Part shown: positions 17,193-28,173 of the stretch, piece after piece
How the letters are laid out: the number at the start of each line of letters is the position of its first letter
How positions within the stretch are numbered: the stretch's first letter is position 1
Source of the DNA: UBA2779 sp965232615
GTDB lineage: Bacteria > Spirochaetota > Spirochaetia > DSM-2461
Assembly: GCA_965232615.1 (NCBI GenBank)
Contig: OZ246985.1
Span: 744,001 to 808,000 of the forward strand
Reading direction: 5' to 3'
DNA: 64,000 nt
Made by a program: the position numbers and the translations under genes
The notes under the pieces: generated by a model
The model's input: only the letters and a program-made list of their open reading frames with translations
Told to the model about the DNA's origin: nothing
The model's database searches: none

Positions 17193-17658
17193 TACACCTT
17201 CTACAAATCCAATGGGCTCTTGCGGGAGCGTTGTCGACAATCGCGCTATGGTATTAGGGGGGGCCGCGTCGGCGGGAGGGGATAATCTGTCCGAGAACGG
17301 GATTGTCGTTATCAGTAAAACGTGGCGCTGAAGGAAGTGGTTCTGGTGCAGCCGGAAGCCGCGCAGGCAGCGGCTTTTGACGGCGACACGGGGAAAATCA
17401 CCGCGGCCGGGTTGTGGCCGTGGAGACGGTCAGGTATTCCACTCCGGCGTAACGGAGCAGTTTCCCAATGTCGACGGTTATGCTGCGCTTGCATACACTG
17501 CGGCGATTCCGCCAGCTTTTTATAAATTCTTGGACCTCTTTTATGGGTGTCCCTATACCTTCTTGAGATGGCCCATGGTTCCTTCTGAATTCTGTTTTAT
17601 AAAGGCATCGTAGAATATCTTTGCTGCGAAGTGCTGCATAGATGTGACTTTCTGCTGC
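17193..17658. other. Intergenic region without a convincing gene
   Basis: GC-rich degenerate sequence. Short open frames exist on both strands (for example ALKEVVLVQPEAAQAAAFDG at about 17325 on the plus strand) but none extends as a coherent protein, and frames change between them. It may be the worn end of an exported protein gene; I see no supported function. Confidence 0.4.
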
Positions 17659-19728
17659 CTACTTCGCGGGGCGGTAAATTGCATCGGCAACCCGCGTGCC
17701 TGAGGCGATCACCGCTTCGACTCCGGGGCCTGGAAAGGTTCCCGCACCGGTCAGATACAAGTTTTGGACGGGTGATTTCATGGGCGGTCGGGCTGAATCC
17801 AGGACGGGGCCATAGATGCTGCCGGCATCGGTCCATACGAAGCGTTCGACAGTGGACGGCGATGCCGACTGCCGGTAGATGATGCGGCTGCGGAGGTTGG
17901 GGATCAATTTTCCGACTTTGTCAATGAGCGCATCGGCGTAGGCTGTTTTGCGGGCTTTGTAATCCTGCGCCCCGCGATCCCAGCTCCCGGCTTCGGTTTG
18001 GGGGATGAATTTTATCAGAGTCATGGCCGAATGCCCAGGAGGCGCTAAGGACGGGTCTACTTTGGAGGGAATCATGATGCCAAAATCATTGTACATGGTT
18101 ACCGGTTCGAGGTTTGGGATGCAGTCAAGTCCCAGAAATACCATGAAGACTGATGTGGATGGTCGGCAATTTGAGATTTGTTCATGAAATTGCCTGGGGA
18201 GGTGTTCGGCTCCAACTAATTCGGTGAAGGTGTGTTTCAGGTCGGCGTTTGAGATGACGGCACTGGCGTGGTGGATGTGACCGGTTTTTGCCAGTTCGAC
18301 ACCGATGGCGCGGTTGTTTTCAATCACGATCCGCTTGACGGGACTGCTGACGCTGACTTGTCCTTTGTTCTGCGCTATCACCCCTGCCAGGGCATCGGCA
18401 ATTCTCCCCGACCCCCCGCATGGGTAGTATCCGCCATCGAAATAGTACTGGAAGACGGGCGCCATTGCACCGGCAGTCAGTTGTCTGGGATCGTCGGACA
18501 GGTAGGCCGTCAATGTAGAGAGAAGGCGTTTCAGGCGGTCATCCTGAATATGGGCATCAAGGAAGCTGGTGAAGGGGCGATTGAGCCAGTAATAAGCGTG
18601 CGGGCGTTTTAATGGATAATCCAGCATGGCTTCTGCCGTTTTGGGGGGACCGGGAACACCGCCGTTTTCCTTTGTGCTGCCATACATTTCCCGGACAACC
18701 AAGCGCATCTCCTCAAAGAAGGCGTGAATGCCCTCTTCTTCCGAGGGGAAGATTTCTCCCAGTTTCGCGGCAAGCGCCTTGTAATCCCGCGGTACGCGCA
18801 GGTGAAAGTCGTCGAATATGTATTCGTGATCCATGCGCTTCCAGTCAATGGATTCCCCGATATCCAACAGATGCATCAGATTGTGGGTTGCTCCAGGGGG
18901 GGCTATCCCTACAACATCATGCACGGCCGCATCGAAAATGTATTTGTACTGCTTCCCGTTGACACGTGCGCTTGATTCCCAGGAGGTGCAGAACCCCCCG
19001 TGCATGAAATGCTGCTCGAAGACTGCCGTTTTGAGTCCCCGTTTCGCCAGCAGGGCCGCGGCGGTCAGGCCCCCTATGCCTGAACCGACAACGATGACAT
19101 CATGTTCATTCTCGGCTTCTGTAGGGCTCCCGAACTGAGGAGCAGGCCATTTGTAAGGTTCTAGGGCGTCTATCTGCCGCTGAATCGCGAATTTCGGAAA
19201 CCACCGGGGGAATAGGAAAGAAAAGGCTATTCCTGCCAGGTTAAGGGTGTTGATGACAATGACATTAAGCAGGAATTGCCAGTTTGAATAGACCATGCCG
19301 AAGACTCCCAGACCGGCGTTAAGCAGGAAAATGCCGCCCCAAACTCCGGAAATGATTTTGTTGGCGCGGAGGAAAATCGGCTCGCTCCAAAGCGCTTTTG
19401 GCTGGTCTTCACGGATATATTGATACGTGTACGGCGTTCCGGCGAGTATAGTGCCCCAAGCCATTCCGGCCAGCACCAGATGGCTGAGTATCAGTCCGGC
19501 TTCAATGAGGAAGGATGCATTCAGCACCAGAGAAATCAGGGCATGAACGGTGAAGAATCCAAGTGCCGCCAATTCTATTGCCTTTACATTCTTCCGTTTA
19601 AGCCAGCGCCAGGAAACTATCACTGCCGTGGTCAGCAATGCCCCCAGAACACCAATAACCCAATCGCCAAGACCTGAGAAGGTCCAGAAAATAATCCAGG
19701 GGAAGTATCCAACAAGAACTTTCAACAT
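17659..19728 (-). CDS. Membrane domain fused to CrtI-like FAD-dependent oxidoreductase
   Basis: A 689-residue two-part protein. Residues 1-190 hold about five or six membrane segments (for example YFPWIIFWTFSGLGDWVIGV, IELAALGFFTVHALISLVL, FLLNVIVINTLNLAGIAF). From about residue 208 a phytoene-desaturase/retinol-saturase-type flavoenzyme begins: dinucleotide motif VIVVGSGIGGLTAAALLAKRG, then YLSDDPRQLTAG, YFDGGYYPCGGSGRIADAL, and the C-terminal FAD motif LYLTGAGTFPGPGVEAVIASG. Such enzymes saturate or desaturate isoprenoid or fatty chains. The fusion would place the active site at the membrane. Ribosome site AAGGAGT precedes the ATG. A truncated second copy lies at 10524-10637. Confidence 0.82.
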   Translation of the reverse strand: MLKVLVGYFPWIIFWTFSGLGDWVIGVLGALLTTAVIVSWRWLKRKNVKAIELAALGFFTVHALISLVLNASFLIEAGLILSHLVLAGMAWGTILAGTPYTYQYIREDQPKALWSEPIFLRANKIISGVWGGIFLLNAGLGVFGMVYSNWQFLLNVIVINTLNLAGIAFSFLFPRWFPKFAIQRQIDALEPYKWPAPQFGSPTEAENEHDVIVVGSGIGGLTAAALLAKRGLKTAVFEQHFMHGGFCTSWESSARVNGKQYKYIFDAAVHDVVGIAPPGATHNLMHLLDIGESIDWKRMDHEYIFDDFHLRVPRDYKALAAKLGEIFPSEEEGIHAFFEEMRLVVREMYGSTKENGGVPGPPKTAEAMLDYPLKRPHAYYWLNRPFTSFLDAHIQDDRLKRLLSTLTAYLSDDPRQLTAGAMAPVFQYYFDGGYYPCGGSGRIADALAGVIAQNKGQVSVSSPVKRIVIENNRAIGVELAKTGHIHHASAVISNADLKHTFTELVGAEHLPRQFHEQISNCRPSTSVFMVFLGLDCIPNLEPVTMYNDFGIMIPSKVDPSLAPPGHSAMTLIKFIPQTEAGSWDRGAQDYKARKTAYADALIDKVGKLIPNLRSRIIYRQSASPSTVERFVWTDAGSIYGPVLDSARPPMKSPVQNLYLTGAGTFPGPGVEAVIASGTRVADAIYRPAK

Positions 19729-19837
19729 GAGTTTACTCCTTATATGACATGGAGAATCAATTTGTCAGGATGCACAAAGCCGCTTTGCTTTAATACCCGA
19801 CTGGCATCTTAGAGTTCGCCACAAAGCATCCGGCATT

Positions 19838-20668
19838 AAATGATAGGAAAAATAATCGAAGGGGGCAAGGTTGGAACCGGAAAACATGGGCGATACGAGG
19901 TGCATTATACACAAAAAGAGCGTAGTTTGACGATAGCGTGGAAGCGAGAAAGTAAAAATCAGTTGAGCGATGCGGGATACAACCCCGGGGGAGGGCATCC
20001 TTGTTTTACAAGATGCCTGAGAATGCAGTCTATTTCTGCTGGTTGCTGAATGATAGCTATTACCTTCATTTCCGATCCGCATTTTGGGCAAATTGCTCGG
20101 TAAGCAGCTTCTTATCGGTGAAGAACTCCAGGACAGTGCGTCTGAAGTATTCGGTCATTTTCTCGAGACCTGAAAAGGGAAGATATATAAAAGTACCATC
20201 ATCATCAAAACCACCCTCAAGCAGAATGGCATGAAAATGGGGATTCCACCGGAGCATATCCCTAAAAAGTCTGGTGGGTTATGACCATACCCGTGCTTAT
20301 TTCTTTACCGGAAACTTCCCTGTAGAAATCGCTTATCATGGAGAATATCATCTTTTTAGATTTCTGCGAATAGCTTGCTGTCGTGGCGGAAAAATACCCG
20401 CAGGGCCTTGGGAAAGGTGAAGACGAACTGTCGATGTGGAAGACGCAGCAGGACTTCCTCATAACATGGCGCATGCACCAGACGCCTTCCCGTCACTCCA
20501 CTCCTGCGAGGGCGCAGGTGATGCGGTTGTTAGTGAAACAGAAGGTTGATCGTTCTCTGATCGACATCGTAGATCATAAGATATCAGCTAGCGTAACGAC
20601 TTCTGCAATTTTCTGAATGCTCGCAAGTGACGGCACATGGTCTTCATCAGACGCAGCTGCGCAACAAT
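19838..20668 (-). mobile_element. IS91-like element, copy 4 (degraded)
   Basis: Terminus AATGATAGGAAAAATAATCG at 19840, then transposase 3' end and a transposase fragment. The 5' portion (20470-20668) is worn: on the minus strand only phrases such as EEVLLRLPHRQFVFTFPKALR remain in shifting frames. The element is cut by IS256 copy 2 at 20669. Confidence 0.75.
20066..20462 (-). pseudogene. IS91-family (Y2) transposase fragment, frameshifted
   Basis: Covers the middle of the transposase: KKMIFSMISDFYREVSGK, then a one-base shift near 20262, then MLRWNPHFHAILLEGGFDDD, YLPFSGLEKMTEYFRR and FFTDKKLLTEQFAQN. The C-terminal half (WKHSGFSIDNS...) is missing here but is found at 52290-52560. Confidence 0.8.
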
Positions 20669-21983
20669 GGTAGTGTCTGATTAACTGTGTTTTTCTCCTG
20701 ATTATGATAATTTACATATCAGGAGGAAGACATTGATCTTCAATAAGGACGAGCTCCAAAAGCTCATTAAGGACAAGGGAATCAAATCAACAGATGACCT
20801 TAATTCTTTCATGAGGGATGTTACCAAAGAGGTAATAGAGGCCCTCTATGATGGTGAAATAACCGATCACCCTGGTCATCAGAAACACCAAAAATCAGAA
20901 AATGGTAATATTCGCAATGGGCATACTCGAAAGAAAGTCCGTTCTAAATCTGGTGAAATTGAGCTGGAAGTTCCACGAGATAGAGAGGGCTCTTTTGAAC
21001 CTGAAGTTGTCAAGAAACGCCAGAAGGATATTACAGGGATCGAAGACAAAGTAATATCCATGTTTGGCCTGGGGATGAGTACCCGTGACATACAAAGTGA
21101 TATCGATGAAATTTATGGCTATAATCTCTCACCAGAAACGATAAGCACCATCACAGATTCAGTGATCGAGAGAGCCAAAGAATGGCAGAACCGTCCACTG
21201 AATTCAGTGTATCCGATTGTTTTTATGGATGCCCTTGTTATCAAGATGAAGATAGATAGGACAGTTAAAAATGTGGTTCTCTATGGTGTCATTGGAATCG
21301 ATCTTGAGGGCCGTAAGGAATGCCTCGGTCTATATCTTTCCAGGGAACCAGAATCAGCCCGTTTCTGGCTTTCTGTAATGAATGAGCTCAAAAACAGAGG
21401 GATTCAGGATGTTCTTATTTTCTCGGTCGATAATTTATCTGGGATTTCAGAGGCAATCGAAGCTGCTTTTCCCTTGGCCGATGTCTGAAAATGTGTTGTT
21501 CATCAAATCAGGAATTCATTGAAGCATGTTCCCTGGAAAGAACGGAAATCTGTTGCTGCTGATCTGAGGAAAATCTATACCGCACCGACAGAAGAAATTG
21601 CTCTTTTAAATCTCAATGATTTCAAGGAGCAATGGGATTCTCGATTTCCCCATATTCATCGCTCCTGGGAGAAGAACAGGAGCGAACTTTCAACATTCTT
21701 CAAATATTCTCAGGAGATCAGGAAGCTAATTTATACGACAAACCCTATCGAGAGTTTTAACCGCTCTCTGAGGAAGGTGTCAAAAAATCGGCCAGTTTTT
21801 CCGAATGAAGATTCTGCAATCAAGCTATTTTATCTGGCAACGATGAATGTTCAGGAAAAATGGACTCAGAAAACTAGAGACTGGGGTTCTATCTTCTCTC
21901 AGCTTATGATTCAATTTAGCGAGAGGCTGAAACCATATATATAGATCAAAATTCAGGAGAAACACAGTTTTTCTGACACTCTC
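20669..21983 (+). mobile_element. IS256-family insertion sequence, copy 2
   Basis: A 1315-bp element with imperfect inverted ends (GGTAGTGTCTGATTAACTGTG on the left; the right end read inward begins GAGAGTGTCAGAAAAACTGTG). The encoded mutator-type transposase is interrupted by one stop codon. No target duplication is seen. Confidence 0.85.
20733..21944 (+). pseudogene. IS256/mutator transposase with premature stop
   Basis: Starts at TTG after AGGAGGAAG. Residues include the first Asp in VFMDALVIKMKID, second in IFSVDNLSGISEAIE, and after the stop the Glu in NPIESFNRSLRK. A TGA at 21486-21488 interrupts the conserved stretch ADV-stop-KCVVHQIRNSLKHVPW in the same frame, so a single substitution inactivated an otherwise complete gene of about 403 codons. 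It is unrelated in sequence to the IS256 copy at 33659. Confidence 0.88.
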
Positions 21984-22067
21984 GAAGGATTTGAAATTTT
22001 CTCATCCACAACTATTGACAATAACTCATAAATACTTTGAATATATTACTTTGTATTTTCTGTTTAA

Positions 22068-23112
22068 TCACATAGTCTTCATAATTTTTTCAATTCCCTT
22101 CTCATTACAGTGCATTCCATCATAAAAGTAATTTTCATCCAATTCAAATTCAAGAGGACTAAACGAACCATAAATCTTTATCTTTTTTAGTTGAGCATAA
22201 TCACGTATTACTTTTTCTGTTTTTTTAAAACCATAGGATATTCTTTTTTTATAGTTTCATATACTAATGGAGCATAAGGACATAAGAATACTTCAACTGT
22301 TATTTCTTCCTTTGTCAATTCCGAAATTAAATCATGAAACTCCTGCCAAATTCTATCTGAAATTTCATTAAAGTTTTCAATGCTATAAATATCTCCAATT
22401 ATATATTTTTGAATCTTTGAATTAATCACTTCTTGTGAAGCGTTCCGATAACTATTTCCGTAAATCAACGACCCATCATTTAATTTAGTATTTGTTTCGT
22501 TATACCTTTCCTTTGTAGAAACTGGCATTGATTTCCCTAAAAGGATATCAGGTATATTCTTAACTGAGGATTGAAAGTATGACAATGAAAATAGTTCTGA
22601 ATATTTGAACACTAAAGTTAAAATTTTTACATGTTTTATATCATTACCATGATATCTTTTGTAATAATTCTCTATTGATTTCCACCTTATTTGTCCATTA
22701 TTTTCGTTAAATGTCCAGGGATCTATTCCAATTATTATTTTCTTAGGAATTAAATTGCGTTCTTTATAAACTTGATATAGCGCAATTAAATCTTCAATAC
22801 TCGCTCCACTTACTGAATTGTTGAAGAATAATTTATCAGAAAAAAACGAGAGTTAATTAGCATTGTTCTGCTGGAACCAATAACCAGTACTTCTGGTGAA
22901 TTATTCATCCCATTTATTAATTCCTTTTGAAAAATACGCTCGTCATAGTCGGTTATATTTGTAACATAGTTACCGTTTAACACAATAGCAGCCATCATTT
23001 TTTCATATTCACTATCAAATAGCTTTGCAGCATCTCCAAAATAGTTTACCCCAATTAATATTATTACAATAGGAAATGAAGTAATAACTACTTTACGAAT
23101 AAACTTTTTCAT
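22068..23112 (-). pseudogene. SGNH-hydrolase-like AlgJ/AlgX-type polysaccharide O-acetylation protein, frameshifted
   Basis: Starts MKKFIRKVVITSFPIVIILI (signal anchor). The SGNH block I VLVIGSSRTMLINS and block V FYDGMHCNEKG are both recognisable, as is GIDPWTF in the middle. One-base shifts in homopolymers break it: an A7 run near 22838-22844 and a T run near 22208-22222. Removing one base at each site restores one continuous protein of about 345 residues. It follows an MBOAT gene by 8 bases, the usual pairing in alginate-type O-acetylation. Confidence 0.78.
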
Positions 23113-23120
23113 TTAACATC

Positions 23121-24571
23121 CTAAAATTGAAAATATATAAATTGGTTCTCATTGAAGTTACCAAAAAACATGATTGAAAAAACTATCAAATAATAAAATA
23201 CATATCGAAAGATTCTTTTACTTTTCACTCCTATATTCTGAATTGCATAATGTCCTTCTCTGCCTATCCATTCAATTATTATGAATAAAGTAATAAAAAA
23301 CACCGTTGTTAATGCACTTGCTCTGCCATTGAATTTGTCAACTATTAATATTGAAGGCGATAACATTTCAACAATATAAGAAAGTGCATGTCCCACATTT
23401 TCTGCTCTAAAAAATATCCATGCAAAAACAGTTAGTCCAAATGTCGATATAATTGAGAACACCTCTTTCAATGTTGGCCAGACCTTTCCTTTTGCAACTA
23501 TTTCAAAATTACTTCTATTGCTATTTGTTAGCAATAACGGAATAAAATAAATAGCATTTAAGACACCCCAAACAACAAACGTCCAATTAGCTCCATGCCA
23601 AAAGCCACTTACAATAAAAATAATAAAGGTATTTCTAACCTTCATCCAAGTTCCCCCACGACTACCGCCTAAGGGTATATATAAATAGTCTCTAAACCAG
23701 GTAGAAAGTGAAATATGCCAGCGTCTCCAAAACTCAGCAATATCTCTTGAAAAATAAGGAAATGCAAAATTTTTTATAAGGTTAAATCCAAAAAGCCGGG
23801 AAGTCCCAATTGCAATATCTGAATAGCCCGAAAAGTCACCATAAATTTGAAATGTGAAAAATAGTGCCCCTAAGGCCAGCGTGCTTCCAGAATAGTCTCC
23901 TGAGTTATTAAAAATCATATTAGCTGTTTCTGCACAATTATCAGCAATTACAATTTTCTTGAATAGGCCCCAAAGGATTTGTCGCAAACCATCAATTGAC
24001 TTATTATAACTAAACGTCCTTCGATTTAAAAACTGAGGCAGAAGATTGGTTGCTCGCTCAATCGGACCGTCAACTAATTGAGGAAAATAACTTACAAATG
24101 CTGAAAATGCAACAAAGTCTTTTGTTGGTTTAAGCCTGCGTTTGTAAACATCAATGGTGTAACTCAATGTTTGGAATGTGTAGAAGCTGATACCTACAGG
24201 TAAAATAATGTTTAATGTATTTGCTTTTATCTCAGTTCCAAAGAATGAAAAGGCTGTTATAAAGTTATCTAAGAAAAAATTGTAATATTTAAGAATCCAA
24301 GAAAGCCAAGGTTCCCCAAAATACTAGTCCATAAAAATATTTTCCTTTTTGTTTGGTTGTTTTCATTTTCCAGTTTCAAACCAATCGTATAGTCAACTAT
24401 AGTACTAAAAAGAATTAAAGATAAAAATCTCCAGTCCCACCAACAATAATAAAAATAGCTTGAATCAACAATTAATTAATTTTGTAATTTTAAACTCTTG
24501 TTTGTTACGAACCAATACAAAAGGAATACAATAGGTAAATAAATAGCAAAGTCAATTGAATTAAAAAACAT
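23121..24571 (-). pseudogene. MBOAT O-acyltransferase (AlgI type), N-terminus frameshifted
   Basis: Membrane-bound acyltransferase that hands acetyl groups across the membrane to polysaccharide. The 348-codon intact part contains WHISLSTWFRDYLYIPLGG and the catalytic-His region SGFWHGANWTFVVWG. The first 130 codons start MFFNSIDFAIYLPIVFLLYW at 24571 but are broken by an ATTA-type insertion near 24475-24482 and a one-base loss near 24290. No other start precedes the intact part, so the gene is probably dead. Confidence 0.8.
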
Positions 24572-24692
24572 TATCCGTGTACATCCTTCATTGTTGGTTT
24601 TAATACTATATCAAGTAGATATATCCATGATATTAAAAACAACCTACTACCAAACCTATAGCTACTCATATTCATACATCATTGTGTTCAGT

Positions 24693-25675
24693 TTAAAAAT
24701 ATTTATGAAATTTCCAGGCATCACTAATAATGGAATCAATATCTTTATGCTTGGGATACCACCCCAATCCATTATTAGCCTTTGCCGCATTTGCAATTAA
24801 AACAGGTGGATCGCCAGGACGTTTATCAACATACCTAACCGTCACCTTACGAGAGGATATTTTTTCGACTGCAGATATAACCTGTTTTATGGAAAATCCA
24901 TTCCCTGTTCCGAGATTAAAAACATCACATAGAATGCTCTCAAATAACAGCTTTCCAGTGCCGCACAATGAGCAGATGCAAGGTCTTCTACATATATAAT
25001 CACGGATACACGTACCATCAATAGTAGGATAGTCATTTCCGTATACTTCCAGATAATCTCTTATACCTGATGCAGTTTGAATCACAAGTGGTATAAGATG
25101 CGTTTCAGGTTCATGTATTTCGCCAATTTCACCCTCGTGATCTGCGCCGGCAACAATGAAATAACGCAAACAAATAGATCTGACATTATAGGCTGAAGCG
25201 TAATCAGATAGAATCCGTTCAACAAAAAGCTTACTTGCACCATACGGATTTATCGGCTTTTGTAATTCATTCTCAGTAATGGGCACCGTCGAAGGAATGC
25301 CGTAGGTGGCACACGTACTTGAAAAAAACAATTTTATTGACATTACATTTTCTCATTGCATCCAATAACATTAACGTACCGACAACATTGTTATTATAAT
25401 ACTTTGCCGGGTTCTCAACAGACTCACCAACATACGCAAACGCAGCCAAATGGATTACTGCTACTGGCTTATATTCTTCAAGTGCTGATACCGTTGCATT
25501 ATAATCAAGAATATCGCCTTTTAGAAACGGACCCCATTTTACTGCCCATTCATGTCCGTATGAAAGATTATCATAGGTGACAGGAATGTACCCATCGGAC
25601 TTAAGCTTCTTACAGATATGACTACCAATATATCCGGCACCTCCGACAACAAAAAATATTTTTCTTTTCCATTAG
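24693..25675 (-). pseudogene. galE: UDP-glucose 4-epimerase, multiply frameshifted
   Basis: The NAD motif VVGGAGYIGSHICKKL, VIHLAAFAYVGESV, SSTCATYGIP and the catalytic YGASK box are all recognisable, as are CIRDYI and VFNLGTGNGFS. They fall in different frames: shifts occur near the start (25660-25670), in a T7 run at about 25327-25333, and twice between 24940 and 25010. The corrected product would be about 328 residues, normal for GalE. The enzyme would supply UDP-galactose for polysaccharide. Confidence 0.85.
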
Positions 25676-25777
25676 AAATAACCTTCACAATTTAATAAAT
25701 TTAACCACACTGAGTATCAGTTTAGCGCTTGTGAATTTTACTAAACAACCTTGGAATACAATGTAATAATACATACA

Positions 25778-26247
25778 TTACCGATATTTTAGAAAAAAGA
25801 TAGCCCCTCCGATAAAATATCTCCCAAAAAGGCACCTTGGCTCCAGCAAAAACCTATAAAACCACTCCATTCCAATCTTCTGAAGTACCTTTGGTGCCCG
25901 AGGATACCGCTTTGCCCCGGTATAAAAATCAATACAGCCTCCACAGGGTATTAAAACTTTTGCAGACAAGCGATCCAGGTTATCATATATCCAGCGTTCC
26001 TGTTTGGGATTTCCGAAGCCTACAAGCAATATATTGCATTACTTTTTCTGATTTTCTTAATCACAAGATCAGTTTCTTTCTCTGAAAAGTATCCATCATG
26101 AGCACCAACCAATTTTGCAATGATTCTGTCCCTGTACATAATGCTAAGATTATTAATTGTTTGCTTTGCAACATCAGGTTTTCCTCCAAGCAAAAACACT
26201 CTTCCATCTTCGCACGTAAATAGCATTTCCAGGAATAGATCTGTCAA
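25778..26247 (-). pseudogene. WecG/TagA-family glycosyltransferase fragment
   Basis: Transfers N-acetylmannosamine-type sugars to lipid carrier in related systems. Recognisable parts are GRVFLLGGKPDVAKQ, VGAHDGYFSEKE, LVGFGNPKQERWI and IPCGGCIDFYTGAKRYPRAP. The N-terminal third is missing where IS256 debris begins at about 26244, and a one-base loss near 26030 splits the rest into two frames. It lies upstream of galE in the same decayed polysaccharide cluster. Confidence 0.78.
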
Positions 26248-26256
26248 TCAATTAGA

Positions 26257-26419
26257 GGGCACCTCTAAAAAACCCCATTTAGTTCTTGACTCGAACTTTT
26301 CCGCCGCTACTGCGTTGTCAAAATACTCAACTAAGCCCAGCTACGCTCCGCTTTTGCCGCCTTGTATCGACAAAAATATTTCTTCGTCAATTTCCTAAAG
26401 CCGTTTCTTAGAGGTGCCC
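26257..26419 (+). mobile_element. Complete MITE (copy 3)
   Basis: A 163-bp element with inverted ends GGGCACCTCTAAAAAAC / GTTTCTTAGAGGTGCCC, inserted in an IS256 fragment with a 4-base target duplication TAGA. It has no coding capacity. Confidence 0.85.
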
Positions 26420-26662
26420 TAGAGCGGCTGAATCGAGAAATCCGCCGGAGGTCCCGGGTCGTTGGAATATTTCCCAGTATTGAATCATATCTCAGATTAA
26501 TCTGTTGCTATTTGATAGAATACTCTGAAGACTGGGCTTCTGGGAAACGGTATATTAGTGAAAAAGCGATAGATGAACAAAGACTTAAATTGGAACAGGC
26601 TGCCTGATGGAAGAATTCGATGGCTTCTTGAAAGAAAATTGCGAACTATACTGGACACTATC
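26420..26662 (+). pseudogene. 3' fragment of an IS256 element
   Basis: Almost identical to 34766-35003: encodes the transposase C-terminus (LNREIRRRSRVVGIFPSIES ... EDWASGKRYISEKAID) and the inverted end ACTGGACACTATC. The first few bases of the homology lie left of the MITE (26245-26256). Confidence 0.85.
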
Positions 26663-26739
26663 TTATTCAGGAATAATTTATATTTCAATCGAATGAAATA
26701 ATATATTCATAGCTATATAAATGCTATAAGTCTTATATG

Positions 26740-26813
26740 GTATAACATTTGAAATAACCGGCTTTGGAAGTGGCGAAGCCGCTGGAAAAGTCCGGTTGAT
26801 TGAATTGTTATAG
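26740..26813 (-). other. attC-like integron site (site 2)
   Basis: On the minus strand R'' CTATAAC (26813-26807), stem CCGGACTTTTCCAGCGGC opposite GCCACTTCCAAAGCCGG around TTC, and R' GTTATAC (26746-26740). The stop codon TAA of the KilA-N gene lies inside R'', as is common for cassette genes. Confidence 0.7.
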
Positions 26814-27636
26814 GTTTTTATTTTTTTTGTCTATGTTTTTTATTTTAACTTCTTCTATTAATAGTTTCATCTGCTGAATCGCAATTTTATTTAGTTTTAC
26901 TAATCGTTTTTCTTGGGGAGTGTCTTCAGAGATAAATAAAGCATTTAAATTTTCCAGGTTCGATAAGCAGATAAGCTGTGAGATGTTGGCATAGTCTCTA
27001 ATATTTCCTTTTTTATCGGGATTTTTACTACGCCATTCTTGCGCAGTCATTCCAAACAGTGCCATATTTAGGATATCTGCTTCAGACGCATAGATATGAT
27101 TGATTTGACTTTTGGATAATTCTTGGGGGATGAGGTTTTTTTTAATAGCGTCTGTGTGGATACGATAATTTATCTTTGCAAGATTTCTTTTTATGTCCCA
27201 GCCAAGTAATCTTTGCTCTTCATTCTTCAGCCTTTGAAATTCCTTTATGAGGTATAATTTAAACTCTACAGAAATCCATGAAGCAAATTCAAAAGCGATG
27301 TCTTCATGAGCGTATGTTCCGCCATATCTTCCTGCTTTAGAAATCAGCCCAATGGCGTTCGTTGATGTAATCCATTGTTTAGGGGTTAGGGTGAAGCTAT
27401 TAAGACCGGCTTGTTTTCTAAACCCGTCGAATTCGACGGGTTTAAAGCCAGGATTGTTTAAATGTTCCCATACTCCTAGAAATTCAATAGTATTTCTGTT
27501 TCGTAACCAATTTCTTGATTAGGTCATCGGTTCTTTCTGGATTTTTATATCGTGCTATGTCTGTAATGCAAATATAATCTTCTTTTTCTTGCTTGAATAC
27601 GGTAATTTCTTTGCCTTTTACTTTTATTGTTGCCAT
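26808..27636 (-). pseudogene. KilA-N domain protein, one frameshift
   Basis: Begins MATIKVKGKEITVFKQEKED and continues to NPERTDDLIK, where an extra A near 27520 (AAGAAATTGG) shifts the frame. In the corrected frame follow GVWEHLNNPGFKPVEFDGF, TPKQWITSTNAIGLISKAGR, YAHEDIAFEFASWIS and a C-terminal helical part (MALFGMTAQEWRSKNPDKKG). Corrected length is about 275 residues. KilA-N is a DNA-binding domain of phages and large DNA viruses that also occurs in bacterial cassettes; role unknown. It shares an attC-bounded segment with a SnoaL-like gene. Confidence 0.8.
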
Positions 27637-27670
27637 ATTTTATTTCTTTCGAGGTTAAAGATATCTTTTG

Positions 27671-28081
27671 CTAACAAGGTGATTTTGAAAGTAATTCACC
27701 TAGAATCTCTGAAGCTGCCCATTCCTCAACAATTTTGTTATCCTTGAAATGTGAGACAACCATTTCTACCCATTTCACTTTCTGATTTGTAGATGGGATA
27801 CCCATAAAATCTTCTTTATGTATTCCCCGTAATGTGCGTTGCCAGACAATAATATTTTTTGCCTGATTTAAAAATTCAATTTTAACAATCTTAATGTTTG
27901 GTATAGCGGAACGAAGTTTCTTTGTCCATCATTTTATAAATTCATGTCCTTTATAATTCTTGTCTCCAACGTGAACAACGTAATTGTTTGAGAAAATTTC
28001 TTTTATGATATCTAAATTACCTTTTTCAAAAAGTTCAATATTTCCGGATTTAATTATTCCTTCTTTGTTTTTTTTCTTCAT
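27671..28081 (-). pseudogene. SnoaL-like (NTF2-fold) protein with in-frame stop
   Basis: About 136 codons starting MKKKNKEGIIKSGNIELFEK. Typical SnoaL/ester-cyclase phrases follow: FSNNYVVHVGDKNYKGHEFI, IIVWQRTLRGIHKEDFMGIP and VKWVEMVVSHFKDNKIVEEW. A TGA at 27931-27929 interrupts EFIK-stop-WTKKL. Small NTF2-fold enzymes of this kind are frequent integron-cassette cargo. Only 34 bases separate it from the KilA-N gene. Confidence 0.7.
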
Positions 28082-28103
28082 AATTTTTCCTTCTTGTTTA
28101 TCC

Positions 28104-28173
28104 ATCTAACGATTGAGTTCGTCTGCATTTTGGAGCAGAGCGGAAAAATGTCAGGTGCAACGATTTGTTATTT
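28104..28173 (-). other. attC-like integron site (site 3)
   Basis: On the minus strand R'' AAATAAC (28173-28167), imperfect pairing arms (ATCGTTGCACCTGACATTTT versus ATGCAGACGAACTCAATCG) and R' GTTAGAT (28110-28104), which fits GTTRRRY. The mod gene's stop (TAA, 28170-28168) lies inside R''. Confidence 0.7.

Noticed and set aside
17193..17658. Overlapping short frames (for example 17322-17613) considered as a gene
   Set aside because: The frames do not share ribosome sites or domains and the coherent stretches switch frame; at best a worn gene end.
26808..28081. KilA-N gene considered as evidence for a prophage
   Set aside because: No phage structural, lysis or integrase genes are nearby; the gene sits between attC-like sites and looks like cassette cargo.
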